From contig JABAQT010000023.1 in assembly GCA_019187195.1 (NCBI GenBank), positions 131,670-195,669 of the forward strand: 64,000 nucleotides of DNA. The letters are read 5' to 3'. Within the stretch, counting starts at the first letter, position 1; each line of letters starts with the position of its first letter. The notes below the pieces were generated by a model. The model was not told the origin of the DNA and made no database searches. It saw nothing but the letters and a program-made list of their open reading frames with translations. The DNA is from Bryobacteraceae bacterium. GTDB lineage: Bacteria; Acidobacteriota; Terriglobia; Bryobacterales; Bryobacteraceae. Below, piece after piece: positions 44,608 through 53,127 of the stretch. The position numbers and the translations under genes are program-made.

Positions 44608-45393
44608 ATGGTGTCTCTGCTTCTTCATTGCGTAGCGGGCGAAAAGGACGCTCTCATCGCCGGGTTGTACGAGTCCGGCACCACGGGGATAGTCGAAATG
44701 GAGGAGCCGGGAGGCCGCTGCGCGCTCGACGCATTTTTCGGCTCGGCCGCCGAGGCCGCCGCGGCAAGGGAGCGCTTCGCGCGGCATGCGCCGGAATGGA
44801 TCGACCATGGCAACCGCGATTACATCCGCGAGTTTCAGGATCACTGGCGGGCCGCGGAAGTAGGGGAGCGGCTCTGGCTCGCCCCGCCGTGGCATGAGGG
44901 ACCGCCGCCCGAGGGACGGTTGCGGCTGGACTATCAGCCGGGTATGGCGTGCGGCAGCGGCGCGCATCCCTGCACCCAACTCTGCCTCGAGGCGCTGGAA
45001 GGAGCCGTGCGGCCGGGCAGCGCGGTGCTCGATGTGGGAGCGGGGTCGGGGATTCTGCTGCTGGCGGCCGGGTTGCTGGGCGCGTCGCGGCTGGTGGGAT
45101 GCGATATCGACTGCGAATCGGTGGCCATCGCGAAGAAGGCCGTGCCGGCCGCGCTGCTGTTCACCGGATCGTTGCGGTCCCTGCGCGCCGGTCTGTTCGA
45201 CGTGGTGATCGCCAACATCAGTTCCATCGCCGCGGAGGAACTGGCGGGCGATCTGCGGCGCGTCTGCCGCGCGGGCGGCGCCATCATCGTTTCCGGGTTT
45301 CGCCGCGGCGATATTCCGAAAGGCTACGAAGGGGCGCGCCGCACGGAGCAGGAGGAGTGGGCCTGCATCACGGTCACCAGCTTAGGGCAGTAG
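44608..45393 (+). CDS. prmA: Ribosomal protein L11 methyltransferase-like (PrmA-like)
   Basis: A 261-residue class I methyltransferase with the PrmA layout: a small N-terminal domain with LHCVAGEKDALIAGLYESG, linker region and SAM-binding domain. Motifs are GMACGSGAHPCTQLCLEALE (PrmA GxGxHPTTxL box with changes), LDVGAGSGIL (SAM motif I) and VIANISSIAAEEL in place of the usual ANIL motif. The substitutions make L11 specificity likely but not certain. The 3' end overlaps the relic at 45382-46702 by 12 bp. Confidence 0.8.
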   Translation: MVSLLLHCVAGEKDALIAGLYESGTTGIVEMEEPGGRCALDAFFGSAAEAAAARERFARHAPEWIDHGNRDYIREFQDHWRAAEVGERLWLAPPWHEGPPPEGRLRLDYQPGMACGSGAHPCTQLCLEALEGAVRPGSAVLDVGAGSGILLLAAGLLGASRLVGCDIDCESVAIAKKAVPAALLFTGSLRSLRAGLFDVVIANISSIAAEELAGDLRRVCRAGGAIIVSGFRRGDIPKGYEGARRTEQEEWACITVTSLGQ

Positions 45394-46702
45394 GACCTGC
45401 GTGCCTGGAGCCGAACAATCTATAGACGCCGATAAGACCGGGCGCCAGGCCATCGAGAAGCACCTCGATAGGCATGCGGCGATATCCTCCTCACCGGAGG
45501 ATTCGCGGGTGCCGGCACTCCTGTCTCGATGGAAGCTTCGACGGGTCCGAGGCCGGTGAAGAAAAGCCGCAGAATCTCATCCGGGCGGACAGGTTCGCGG
45601 CGGACACGCTACCGCCGTCTTCGTGCAGCGCGGACTCGAACGGGCCGTCGCTGCTGCCCAGCGTTTCAAGGTCCAGTTCCGGATCGGCGAACGGCCCTTC
45701 GTGAGGCGCATGCACGCGGATGGAGGCCGTGAACAGATTCCGGCGCGGATTCGTGAGCCGAAGGTGCATATCCAAGGGGATCTGCACGAGAAGTTTCCCG
45801 GGCGATGCTTTGAGAACGGGAACCGGGCTGGCCGTCAGAGGTGACGCTGACGCCTCCCGTCTCCGCCGCAAAGCCTCCGCCGGAAATGCGGTTCGCCGAG
45901 CCGTGCTGGAACGCGCCGCGCGTGATCTCAGCTTTTGCGCCGCTCTCGAGGTTGATTCGTAAGATGCGGGAAGACAGTGTCAGCGCGAAAGCCGTCAGCC
46001 GATGCCGTGAAGAGCCAGTGACGAGGGCCGGCGGCCGTATCGCGGCCGAGGATGAGAACAACCTTCCCATCGCCGCTCAGGAAAAATTGAAGCGGCCGCG
46101 GCAGCGGGTCTTGCGGGCAGCAATCCGCGAACAGCGGAGTTTCGATTCCGCCTCAAGGAGCGCGCCGCTGTCCGCAACCTGACTTGCGTCAAACCGGTCG
46201 CCGATCTCGATTGGAGGAGTGCCGGCCGGCGCGCGCGGATCAAAGATGAGTCTCGAATCATAGTTGCCGTCCAGGCACTGATTCGCGCTTGCGGGACACT
46301 TCGGAGCCGACACCGCGTAACGGCCGCCAGGTGTCAGTTGCATCCATCCGGCATTCCGCAGCACCTCCGTTCCATCCCGAGCCCTGACGACGCCTTCCAC
46401 GGTTTCATACGTGTCACAGAGCGTGGCTCCGCCGGATGAGACAAAGGAGCAGGAACGCGCGGCGCTGAAGGCGGCGAACTCCGCGTCGGGGGAAAGGGAA
46501 GGCATTCCCGCTGGGCGTACAACTGGACGCCTCCGTCCGGGCTCCAGCGAAACGACTTCAGGTGTTGCGGTTGATCAGAGCCGAGTTGGCGAAGAGTGCT
46601 CGCGAATAACAGAACCGATCCATCCTGATTCGTGGCGAGGTCCTGAAACTGCCCGAGGATTGGACATCCAAGCAGGAACACCCAGTATCGCGGACAGCGC
46701 AT
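45382..46702 (-). pseudogene. Frameshifted relic of a TIGR03437-type secreted protein
   Basis: Read on the minus strand from ATG 46702, the segments continue one protein across successive frame changes: a signal and start (MRCPRYWVFLLG, FRWSPDGGVQLYAQRE), then SLSPDAEFAAFSAARSCSF, QFFLSGDGKVVLILGRDTAA, FALTLSSRILRINLESGAKA, VLKASPGKLLVQIPLDMH, DEILRLFFTGLGPVEASIE, IEVLLDGLAPGLIGVYRL and the tail APGTQVLLP before TAA at 45382-45384. About seven frame changes lie near 46510, 46150, 46010, 45845, 45595, 45490 and 45420. The last blocks match the TIGR03437 C-terminal domain found widely in Solibacter. No segment alone is a complete gene. Decay is the simplest reading; local sequence error is the alternative. 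Confidence 0.75.
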
Positions 46703-46800
46703 GAAACGTGACTCCCATGGGTTTGAGGACGCGGAGACAGGTTCAACACCAGATTAGCGCGCCCGCATGCGGTTGGGCGCGGACTCGCCGCGTCCCGGCG

Positions 46801-48405
46801 TTACGGCCGGGATTCGATTTCGTAAACGGCGGCGAGGGGAGCGCGGAAGAGCAGGCGATAGGGAGGAGAAGATGCCAGCCTGTTCCAATCAACGGTTTCT
46901 TTTACGAAGGAGTCAGTATCGAAATCAGAACGGGTCAACAAAGCGTAACGGATGCCGTGACGATGGGCGAAGGAGGGCAATTCATCGAAGGCGCGTATGA
47001 CGGCTTTGCGGTCCTGGCGGTAAAATTCCTTGGGAAAATTGCGCGGGCGCATTGCGTGGAGCCCCGTGCGAAGGAAGACCGGAGCATCGTAGCAGGTGAG
47101 GACTCGCGCGGTGGAGGGGAGGTTGCGCCGCATCCATTCGAAAGCCCGCGCGTTATCGGCGGATTGCTCATGAGAGCGCGAGGCGATGGCGGGAAGAAGA
47201 GCCCAGTGACCTAACGCCACCATGACTCCGGCCCACAACATGATGAGCGCGAGAAGTGAGGCGATCATGGCGGCGGCCGTCCGCTGTCCGCGGTCCGTTG
47301 ACCCCCAGACACTTCGTAGCATGCCGAGCAAATGCCGCAACTCCGTAATGGCGCCGAGAAGAATCACCGGGGCGACGGGGATCAGAAACCGCTCGTTCGG
47401 CGGATACTGCCAGAGCAGCAGTTGCGTCAGGTATCCAGCGGCGAACCAATGATACAACCCCATTCCGGACGTCTTCACATAGCGCACCGCACCGGCGATG
47501 GCGAATATTCCCACGAGGCGCGAGAAGTTAGCGCTGAGCAGCGGAATCTCGACGAGTCCGGGTACCAGAAGGTTCCCGATGGAGCCGAGGAGCGTGGGGA
47601 AATTTCGTTTGGAAAAGATAAGCCAATCCACGCCGCGCATGTCATGAAGAAGATCTCCGATGTAGGAGGTGTAGTAGATGGTTACAGGATCGGTGGAAGC
47701 GGCAAGGTGACGAAAGCTCCATATGTTCCACGAAACAACGGCCACGAACAGAGGGGCGAGGAACCACGCGAGTAACTTGAATCTCTTCTGCAAGGCGTAC
47801 CAGACAGGCGCGGCGGCAAGCAGCGGAAGAACGGAAGACTTGGTGAGATACGCGGCGCCGCCTAGGGCTCCGGCGACAAAGGCGTCCGCATGAGTTCCCC
47901 GCAGGAGGGACCGCCGCGCCGCCAGGACGCACCCGCCAAGGAGCAGGGAGACCAGCAGTTCGGGCATGATGTTGACGCTGGAAAACACAATGTATGGATT
48001 GAGCGCCGTCCATGCACAGGCAGCGATGGCAATTCCGTGGGAGCACCCCCAAGCCCGCAGCAGGCGCATCAGAACATATAGGAATGCGGGGAGCGTAACC
48101 GCAATGAGAGCCATCGCCCAGGGCATGTTCTCCGGGAAGATGGGGAATAGTTTCCACACTCCGGCGAGCAGCAGGGGCAGGACGGGCGGGTACTTCGTTT
48201 GGAAAGGAGTGCCGGGATAGCTGAGGATGCGATAACCCTGGCCGGTGGCGAGGGCCTTGGCGCTGACCCAGTACATGCCGTCATCGTGGAAGTAGCCGAG
48301 GTGTTCGAAGTGGCGCATCCTCCAGGCGAACAGGGCGGCGGGAAGCAGTGATAGGAGTAGTGCGAGCGACGCTGCGCGGTGCTTCCATTGAGAAGGCTTC
48401 GTCAT
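46801..48405 (-). CDS. Polytopic glycosyltransferase (GT39/ArnT-like)
   Basis: A 534-residue membrane protein with about 11 helices and a C-terminal soluble domain of about 130 residues. The loop after helix 1 has the acidic motif GYFHDDGMYWVSAKALATG, matching the catalytic Asp region of the PMT/ArnT GT-C superfamily, and YPPVLPLLL follows. It should transfer a sugar from a polyprenyl-phosphate carrier on the outer face of the membrane; acceptor unknown. It lies 8 bp after a membrane-anchored methyltransferase, and both follow tldD in one minus-strand operon. Confidence 0.8.
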   Translation of the reverse strand: MTKPSQWKHRAASLALLLSLLPAALFAWRMRHFEHLGYFHDDGMYWVSAKALATGQGYRILSYPGTPFQTKYPPVLPLLLAGVWKLFPIFPENMPWAMALIAVTLPAFLYVLMRLLRAWGCSHGIAIAACAWTALNPYIVFSSVNIMPELLVSLLLGGCVLAARRSLLRGTHADAFVAGALGGAAYLTKSSVLPLLAAAPVWYALQKRFKLLAWFLAPLFVAVVSWNIWSFRHLAASTDPVTIYYTSYIGDLLHDMRGVDWLIFSKRNFPTLLGSIGNLLVPGLVEIPLLSANFSRLVGIFAIAGAVRYVKTSGMGLYHWFAAGYLTQLLLWQYPPNERFLIPVAPVILLGAITELRHLLGMLRSVWGSTDRGQRTAAAMIASLLALIMLWAGVMVALGHWALLPAIASRSHEQSADNARAFEWMRRNLPSTARVLTCYDAPVFLRTGLHAMRPRNFPKEFYRQDRKAVIRAFDELPSFAHRHGIRYALLTRSDFDTDSFVKETVDWNRLASSPPYRLLFRAPLAAVYEIESRP

Positions 48406-48413
48406 TGCGGAAG

Positions 48414-49415
48414 CTATTGCGCGGGCGCTTGTTTGTTAATGCGGATAATCAGCGGGAAATTGTCATCCATCCATCCGTGCATGGCGGTTTCACAGTTCAG
48501 GCAATCGTCACCGCGGCTGATAAACCAAAGCGCCGCTTCATAATGGTCCAGCGAGTTAACGGCGTCACTATCAGGCATCCAATACTGGTCGTAGTTAGGG
48601 GTGAGCCGCCGGTAGTGGAACTTCGTGGGTTGGCGCATGGCCGCCCAGGCGCCGTAGCGCAACAGGCGGATGGGCACTTTCGAGAGGAAAGACAGGGTCG
48701 AGTGAATGGGGATGGAGGCTTTTATGAGTTTGCCGGCCAAGGAGAAATCACTGTAAGGCCGCACGGGGTAGCCCTGAGCCGCCCAGGGAGTGCAATCCCA
48801 AGCGGGACCGAGTAAGAGAAGGCCATGATGCTTGAGGACACGGCGCATTTCGGAGAGGGCGGCTTCGGGGTTGGGAACGTGTTCGAGCACCCAAATGGTC
48901 CAGGCGGCGTCGAATTCACCATCGGGAAACGGCATGTAGGTTGCCGAAGCATGGACGAATTTCTTGTGAAAGAAGCGCCGGGCGGAGGGAGAAATATCCA
49001 GGCCTGTATAGTTTTCCACCACGTCCTGGAGATATCCGCGACCGGCTCCAATATCGAGAACTTTTTTGTCCGCAAGGCTATATCTGCGCGCGAACTCCTC
49101 GACAGTGCCCTTTATGTTGAGCCTGGCGGCGGCCTCTTCGGCGATGCGGACGTATTTTGAGTCCGCCTCCGATTGGGTGGCGGCGTTCTGTTGCTGGTAG
49201 GCGGTGGTGTAGTACTTCTGCAATTCGGCCTGATTGGCGGCGGTGAGGGGAGCGTCGGTGGCCCATGGGAAGAAGGCGAGAGCGAGGAGAGCCGCCATCA
49301 CGAGGGCGACGAAGACCCGACGCCACAGGATGCCGAGCATCATTGCGGGCGTGCTGCTGGAGTTTCCACGGCGCAGGGGAGTGGAGACAGGAGGAGACAA
49401 CGCAGGCGCTTCCAT
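48414..49415 (-). CDS. Membrane-anchored SAM-dependent methyltransferase
   Basis: A 333-residue protein: a polar N-terminus, one membrane helix at about 28-50 (RVFVALVMAALLALAFFPWA), then a class I methyltransferase with VLDIGAGRGYLQDV (SAM motif I, about 120), FDAAWTIWVLEHVPNPEAAL and VLKHHGLLLLGPAWD. The C-terminal region (PNYDQYWMPDSDAVNSLDHY) resembles UbiE-like methyltransferases from polysaccharide clusters. With the positive-inside rule the catalytic domain could face either side. It is cotranscribed with the GT-C transferase, suggesting modification of a lipid-linked glycan (inferred). Confidence 0.78.
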   Translation of the reverse strand: MEAPALSPPVSTPLRRGNSSSTPAMMLGILWRRVFVALVMAALLALAFFPWATDAPLTAANQAELQKYYTTAYQQQNAATQSEADSKYVRIAEEAAARLNIKGTVEEFARRYSLADKKVLDIGAGRGYLQDVVENYTGLDISPSARRFFHKKFVHASATYMPFPDGEFDAAWTIWVLEHVPNPEAALSEMRRVLKHHGLLLLGPAWDCTPWAAQGYPVRPYSDFSLAGKLIKASIPIHSTLSFLSKVPIRLLRYGAWAAMRQPTKFHYRRLTPNYDQYWMPDSDAVNSLDHYEAALWFISRGDDCLNCETAMHGWMDDNFPLIIRINKQAPAQ

Positions 49416-49462
49416 TGCCTATCTATCGGAGTGCGGACAAAGGAACTATAGTCCGGGGAGGT

Positions 49463-50893
49463 CTACGCGGTGCCGCCGACGGTCATGCGGTCGATTCTGA
49501 TGGTGGGGATTCCCACGCCCACCGGAACGCTCTGTCCCTCCTTGCCGCAGACGCCCATGCCCTCGTCGAGTTTGAGATCGCTGCCCACCATGCTGACGTG
49601 CTTGAGGCATTCAGGGCCGTTGCCGGTCAGTGTGGCTCCGCGGACGGGCCTTGTGAGTTTTCCGTCCTCGATGAGATAGCTTTCCGTGGCGGAGAAGACG
49701 AAGTTTCCGCTGGTGATGTCGACCTGGCCGCCGCCGAAAGTAGAGCAGTAGATGCCTTTCCGGACCGAGCGGATGATTTCCTCGGGACTGCTTTGGCCGG
49801 CCCGCATGAACGTGTTCGTCATGCGCGGCATGGGGATGTGTTTGTAGCTTTCGCGGCGGCCGTTGCCGGTGGTTTCGCCGCCCATGATGCGCGTGCTGAG
49901 CCGGTCGCGCAGATATCCGCGGAGAACCCCATTTTCGATGAGCACATTCTGCCGCGTGGGGTTGCCCTCGTCATCAACGTTGAGTGAGCCGCGGCGGTTG
50001 GCGATCGTGCCGTCGTCGACAACCGTACAGAGCGGACTGGCCACCTGCTGGCCGATGCGGTTGGAGAAGGCCGAGACACCCTTACGGTTGAAGTCCGCCT
50101 CGAGACCGTGGCCCACGGCCTCATGGAGGAGAATGCCGGGCCAGCCGGGGCCGAGGACAACAGTAGTCTCTCCGGCCGGGGCCTCGGCGGCTCCGAGTTG
50201 CACGATGGCCTGGCGGGCCGCTTCCCGGGCGAAGTGCTCGGGAGTCTTCTGCTCGAGGAAGAAATCGAGGGAGACGCGGCCGCCGCCGCCGGCGTAACCC
50301 TGTTCGGGATTGCCGTTATCCTGCTGGGCAAGCGCCATGACGCCCATCCGCGCCATGGGCTGCGTATCGAAGCTGAGTGTGCCATCGCTGGTGGCGATCA
50401 GAATGTGCTTGACGCTATCACCATAGCTTGCCTGCACCTGGATGATCCTGCTGTCGTAGGCGCGGGCGGCCTCGTCGGCGCGTTTGACAAGCTTCACGCG
50501 CTCTTCGAGGCTGGTGTCGGCGGGGAGGATGATCAACTTATAGAGGTCGCGGCGATTCGGTTCCTCGAAGCCCGTCCGGACCGTTTTCGAAGGTCCGTTC
50601 GCGATGCAGGCAGCTACATGCGCGGCCTTGAGGATCTTTTCCGGATTGAGGTCGTCGCTGTAGGCATAACCCGTACGTTCGCCTGAAATGACACGAATTC
50701 CCACGCCGAGAGTGACTCCCTGAGTGGCGCTCTTGACGATGGATTCCTCGAGGGAAACGGAGGTGGTGGCCAGATATTCGAAATACAAGTCGGCATAGTC
50801 GCCGCCCGCCGAGAGGGCTTCCGCCAGGTAACGTTCGAGGTCGCGGGCGGTGATCCCGAACTTACCGGCGAAAAACGAATCGCGCAATGCCAT
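49463..50893 (-). CDS. tldD: TldD-family metallopeptidase
   Basis: A 476-residue cytosolic protein of the TldD/PmbA (modulator of DNA gyrase) family. The metal site motif HEAVGH is at 257-262 in GWPGILLHEAVGHGLEAD, and a Cys in GMGVCGKEGQ near residue 458 matches the third metal ligand of TldD. The length and the C-terminal region KHVSMVGSDL/RIDRMTVGGTA also fit TldD rather than PmbA. TldD with TldE degrades unfolded peptides such as microcin precursors and CcdA; no tldE/pmbA partner is visible in the window. First gene of the operon with the methyltransferase and glycosyltransferase. Confidence 0.92.
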   Translation of the reverse strand: MALRDSFFAGKFGITARDLERYLAEALSAGGDYADLYFEYLATTSVSLEESIVKSATQGVTLGVGIRVISGERTGYAYSDDLNPEKILKAAHVAACIANGPSKTVRTGFEEPNRRDLYKLIILPADTSLEERVKLVKRADEAARAYDSRIIQVQASYGDSVKHILIATSDGTLSFDTQPMARMGVMALAQQDNGNPEQGYAGGGGRVSLDFFLEQKTPEHFAREAARQAIVQLGAAEAPAGETTVVLGPGWPGILLHEAVGHGLEADFNRKGVSAFSNRIGQQVASPLCTVVDDGTIANRRGSLNVDDEGNPTRQNVLIENGVLRGYLRDRLSTRIMGGETTGNGRRESYKHIPMPRMTNTFMRAGQSSPEEIIRSVRKGIYCSTFGGGQVDITSGNFVFSATESYLIEDGKLTRPVRGATLTGNGPECLKHVSMVGSDLKLDEGMGVCGKEGQSVPVGVGIPTIRIDRMTVGGTA

Positions 50894-51044
50894 GCCTTCA
50901 GCTTAGCAGTCCGTCGCTGGGCGCCTTCCGGAGGAGCGGCAGTTGAGGCATCTCATCCCGTATGTCCGCCACGGCGCATGGGGGAGGGTTGTGGCGCCGG
51001 CGATTGCTGTGTCATTCTCGATAGACAGCCGAGAGGGCGGCAAA

Positions 51045-52184
51045 GTGGCGGAACAGCAACGCGCGGACGTGGCGATTGTCGGCGGAGGGGTTCTGGGACT
51101 CGCGCATGCCTGGCATGCGGCGCGCGCCGGCAAGCGGGTGGTGTTATTCGAGCGTGATGCGCAGGCGCGGGGGGCATCGGCGCGGAACTACGGGTTGCTG
51201 TGGCCGATCGGCCAGCCGGCGGGGTTTCTGCTGCAAATGGCCCTGAGGAGCCGCGAACTGTGGATCGACCTGCTCAATCAGTGCAAGGCTCCCATGCCGG
51301 CTTCAGGCTCGCTGCATGTGTGCTATCGCGAAGATGAGGAGGCGGTGGGGAAGGAGTTCTGCTCCCTTGGTCCGGCGCAGGGTTACACGTGCGAGTGGCT
51401 GGACGCGCAACACACGCTCGAGAAGTGCAACGCGCTGCGGCAGAAGAACCTGCGCGGGGCCGTGTACAGTCCGTTGGAGATCACGGTGGATCCGAAAGTG
51501 GTGCTGTCGGAGTTGCCGAAGCTGCTGAAGGAGCGGTACCGGACGGAGATCCGGTACTCGTCGCCGGTGCGGCGCGTGGAGCCTCCGGTAGTGGAGACGT
51601 CTTCAGAGGCGTGGCGGGTGGATTCGGCGATCGTCTGCGCGGGGACGGATTTCGAGACGCTGTTTCCCGGGGAGTTCAAGACCAGCGGGTTGTTGCGCTG
51701 CAAGCAGCAGATGATGCGGACGGCTCCGCAGCCGGACAACTGGAGGCTCGGGCCGGCGCTGGCGGCCGGGCTGAGCATGCGGTTCAGCGGGTCGTTCCAG
51801 ATCTGTCCTTCACTCGATGGGCTGAAGAAGCGGATCGCTTCGGAGATGCCGCGGTATGAAAAGTGGGGGATTCACGCCCTGGTGTCACAGGGTCCGCGCG
51901 GCGAACTGACGATAGGGGACTCGCACGAGTACGGGCAGAACGCTGATTTTTACGACAAGGTGGAGATCGACGATTTGATTCTCGACTACCTCGACTCCTA
52001 TACCAGTTTTCATGACAGGACGATCACGCAGCGGTGGCAGGGCGTTTATGCCTACCATCCGGAGAAACCGTTCTTTCTGGCCACGCCGATGAAGGGGGTG
52101 CTGGTGATCACGGGCGTGGGCGGAGCGGGGATGACGCTCTCGCTGGGGCTTGCCGAGCGGATCTGCAAGCGGTTTTTCGAATAG
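51045..52184 (+). CDS. HpnW-like FAD-dependent oxidoreductase (TIGR03364-like)
   Basis: A 379-residue DAAO-superfamily flavoenzyme. I start it at GTG 51045, preceded by GAGAGGG, because the Rossmann motif DVAIVGGGVLGLAHAWHAAR follows at once; the ATG at 50943 would add 34 unrelated residues. Residues about 45-60 (RNYGLLWPIGQPAG) resemble the TIGR03364 family proposed to act on aminophosphonates. The C-terminus has a second FAD-contact motif ITGVGGAGMTLSLGLAERI. Known members cluster with phosphonatases; here the next gene is a metallophosphoesterase, so a link to phosphorus-containing compounds is possible but unproven. Confidence 0.8.
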   Translation: MAEQQRADVAIVGGGVLGLAHAWHAARAGKRVVLFERDAQARGASARNYGLLWPIGQPAGFLLQMALRSRELWIDLLNQCKAPMPASGSLHVCYREDEEAVGKEFCSLGPAQGYTCEWLDAQHTLEKCNALRQKNLRGAVYSPLEITVDPKVVLSELPKLLKERYRTEIRYSSPVRRVEPPVVETSSEAWRVDSAIVCAGTDFETLFPGEFKTSGLLRCKQQMMRTAPQPDNWRLGPALAAGLSMRFSGSFQICPSLDGLKKRIASEMPRYEKWGIHALVSQGPRGELTIGDSHEYGQNADFYDKVEIDDLILDYLDSYTSFHDRTITQRWQGVYAYHPEKPFFLATPMKGVLVITGVGGAGMTLSLGLAERICKRFFE

Positions 52185-52185
52185 C

Positions 52186-53094
52186 CTACGTTGCCGGACG
52201 CTCGGAGAGGGCGGGATCGCCGGTGTCGAAATGCGGTCCGTTCTCGTCCCAATCCTCGGCGCGGAACATGCGTCCGCGGCCGAGCGATCCGTCGATCTCC
52301 TTCACCGTGAGATACACTTTGTTCCCTTCCACGTGGCCCCATACGAAGTGGTAGAAGCAGCCTTGGGCGAAGCCTTCGCCGCGGATGAGCCTGCCGTTCA
52401 TGGTGCCGCCGGAGCTGCCTACTTCCATGTAGGTGATTCCATCGCGCACCATGCGCACGAACTGGTGGCCGTGTCCGCTGATGACGTGTGATACGCCATA
52501 GCGTTTGACGATCTGGTGGAGGGGAAATTCCGTGCCGTTCTCCTTAATCATCTTGATCCAATAAGGGCGGTGGAAGAGGACGAACTTTGGGGCGCGGTTG
52601 CGGTTGGCCTGAAGATCCTGTTCGAGGAAACGCAACTGCTCGTCGCTCAATTCGGCGGTGCGGCTGTTATCGAGGACGGTGAAGTGGGCCTCCTGGTAGT
52701 CGAAGCTGTAGTTGGGCTGGAACTTCGTTTCGCGGATGTAGACTTTTTCGGAGAAAGGCGACCAGATGTCGTGATTGCCGGCGGTGAAGTAGAGGGGGAA
52801 GTGTTTGTAGCGTTTCCAGATGTCCTGGAACTCGCTCCACTGTTGTTCGACGGTGGAATCGTCGCGCCTGCCTTCGATGCTGTCGCCGACATTGATGAGG
52901 AAGTCGGGGTGGAGCATGTCGATTTCGCGCAGGACGCGGCCGAAGACCTGGGGCTGCGCGCCGCCGGTGCGGTCACCGAGGAAGGCGACATGGAAGTTGT
53001 TGGAGGGCTCGGGCACGGCGCGCATGGAGAAGGCGGCGGCGAAGAGAGCCAAAACGATGGCGGTAACTGCATGGCGTTTTGGATTGGTGGGCAT
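52186..53094 (-). CDS. Calcineurin-like metallophosphoesterase, secreted
   Basis: A 302-residue phosphoesterase with an N-terminal hydrophobic signal (TAIVLALFAAAFSMRAVPEP). Dimetal motifs are present: AFLGDRTGG (first motif, where the usual DxH is DRT), INVGDSIEG, FTAGNHDIW and VISGHGHQF. The altered first motif is also seen in some secreted family members, so activity is probable. It lies 33 bp downstream of the barrel protein and its stop is 1 bp from the convergent HpnW-like gene. The substrate is unknown. Confidence 0.87.
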   Translation of the reverse strand: MPTNPKRHAVTAIVLALFAAAFSMRAVPEPSNNFHVAFLGDRTGGAQPQVFGRVLREIDMLHPDFLINVGDSIEGRRDDSTVEQQWSEFQDIWKRYKHFPLYFTAGNHDIWSPFSEKVYIRETKFQPNYSFDYQEAHFTVLDNSRTAELSDEQLRFLEQDLQANRNRAPKFVLFHRPYWIKMIKENGTEFPLHQIVKRYGVSHVISGHGHQFVRMVRDGITYMEVGSSGGTMNGRLIRGEGFAQGCFYHFVWGHVEGNKVYLTVKEIDGSLGRGRMFRAEDWDENGPHFDTGDPALSERPAT

Positions 53095-53127
53095 CGCATC
53101 TATTATATGGATCGCGGGTTCCGGATA

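Noticed and set aside
45491..46505. Several small separate genes in the 45.5-46.5 kb region
   Set aside because: The overlapping frames are pieces of one frameshifted protein, not independent genes.
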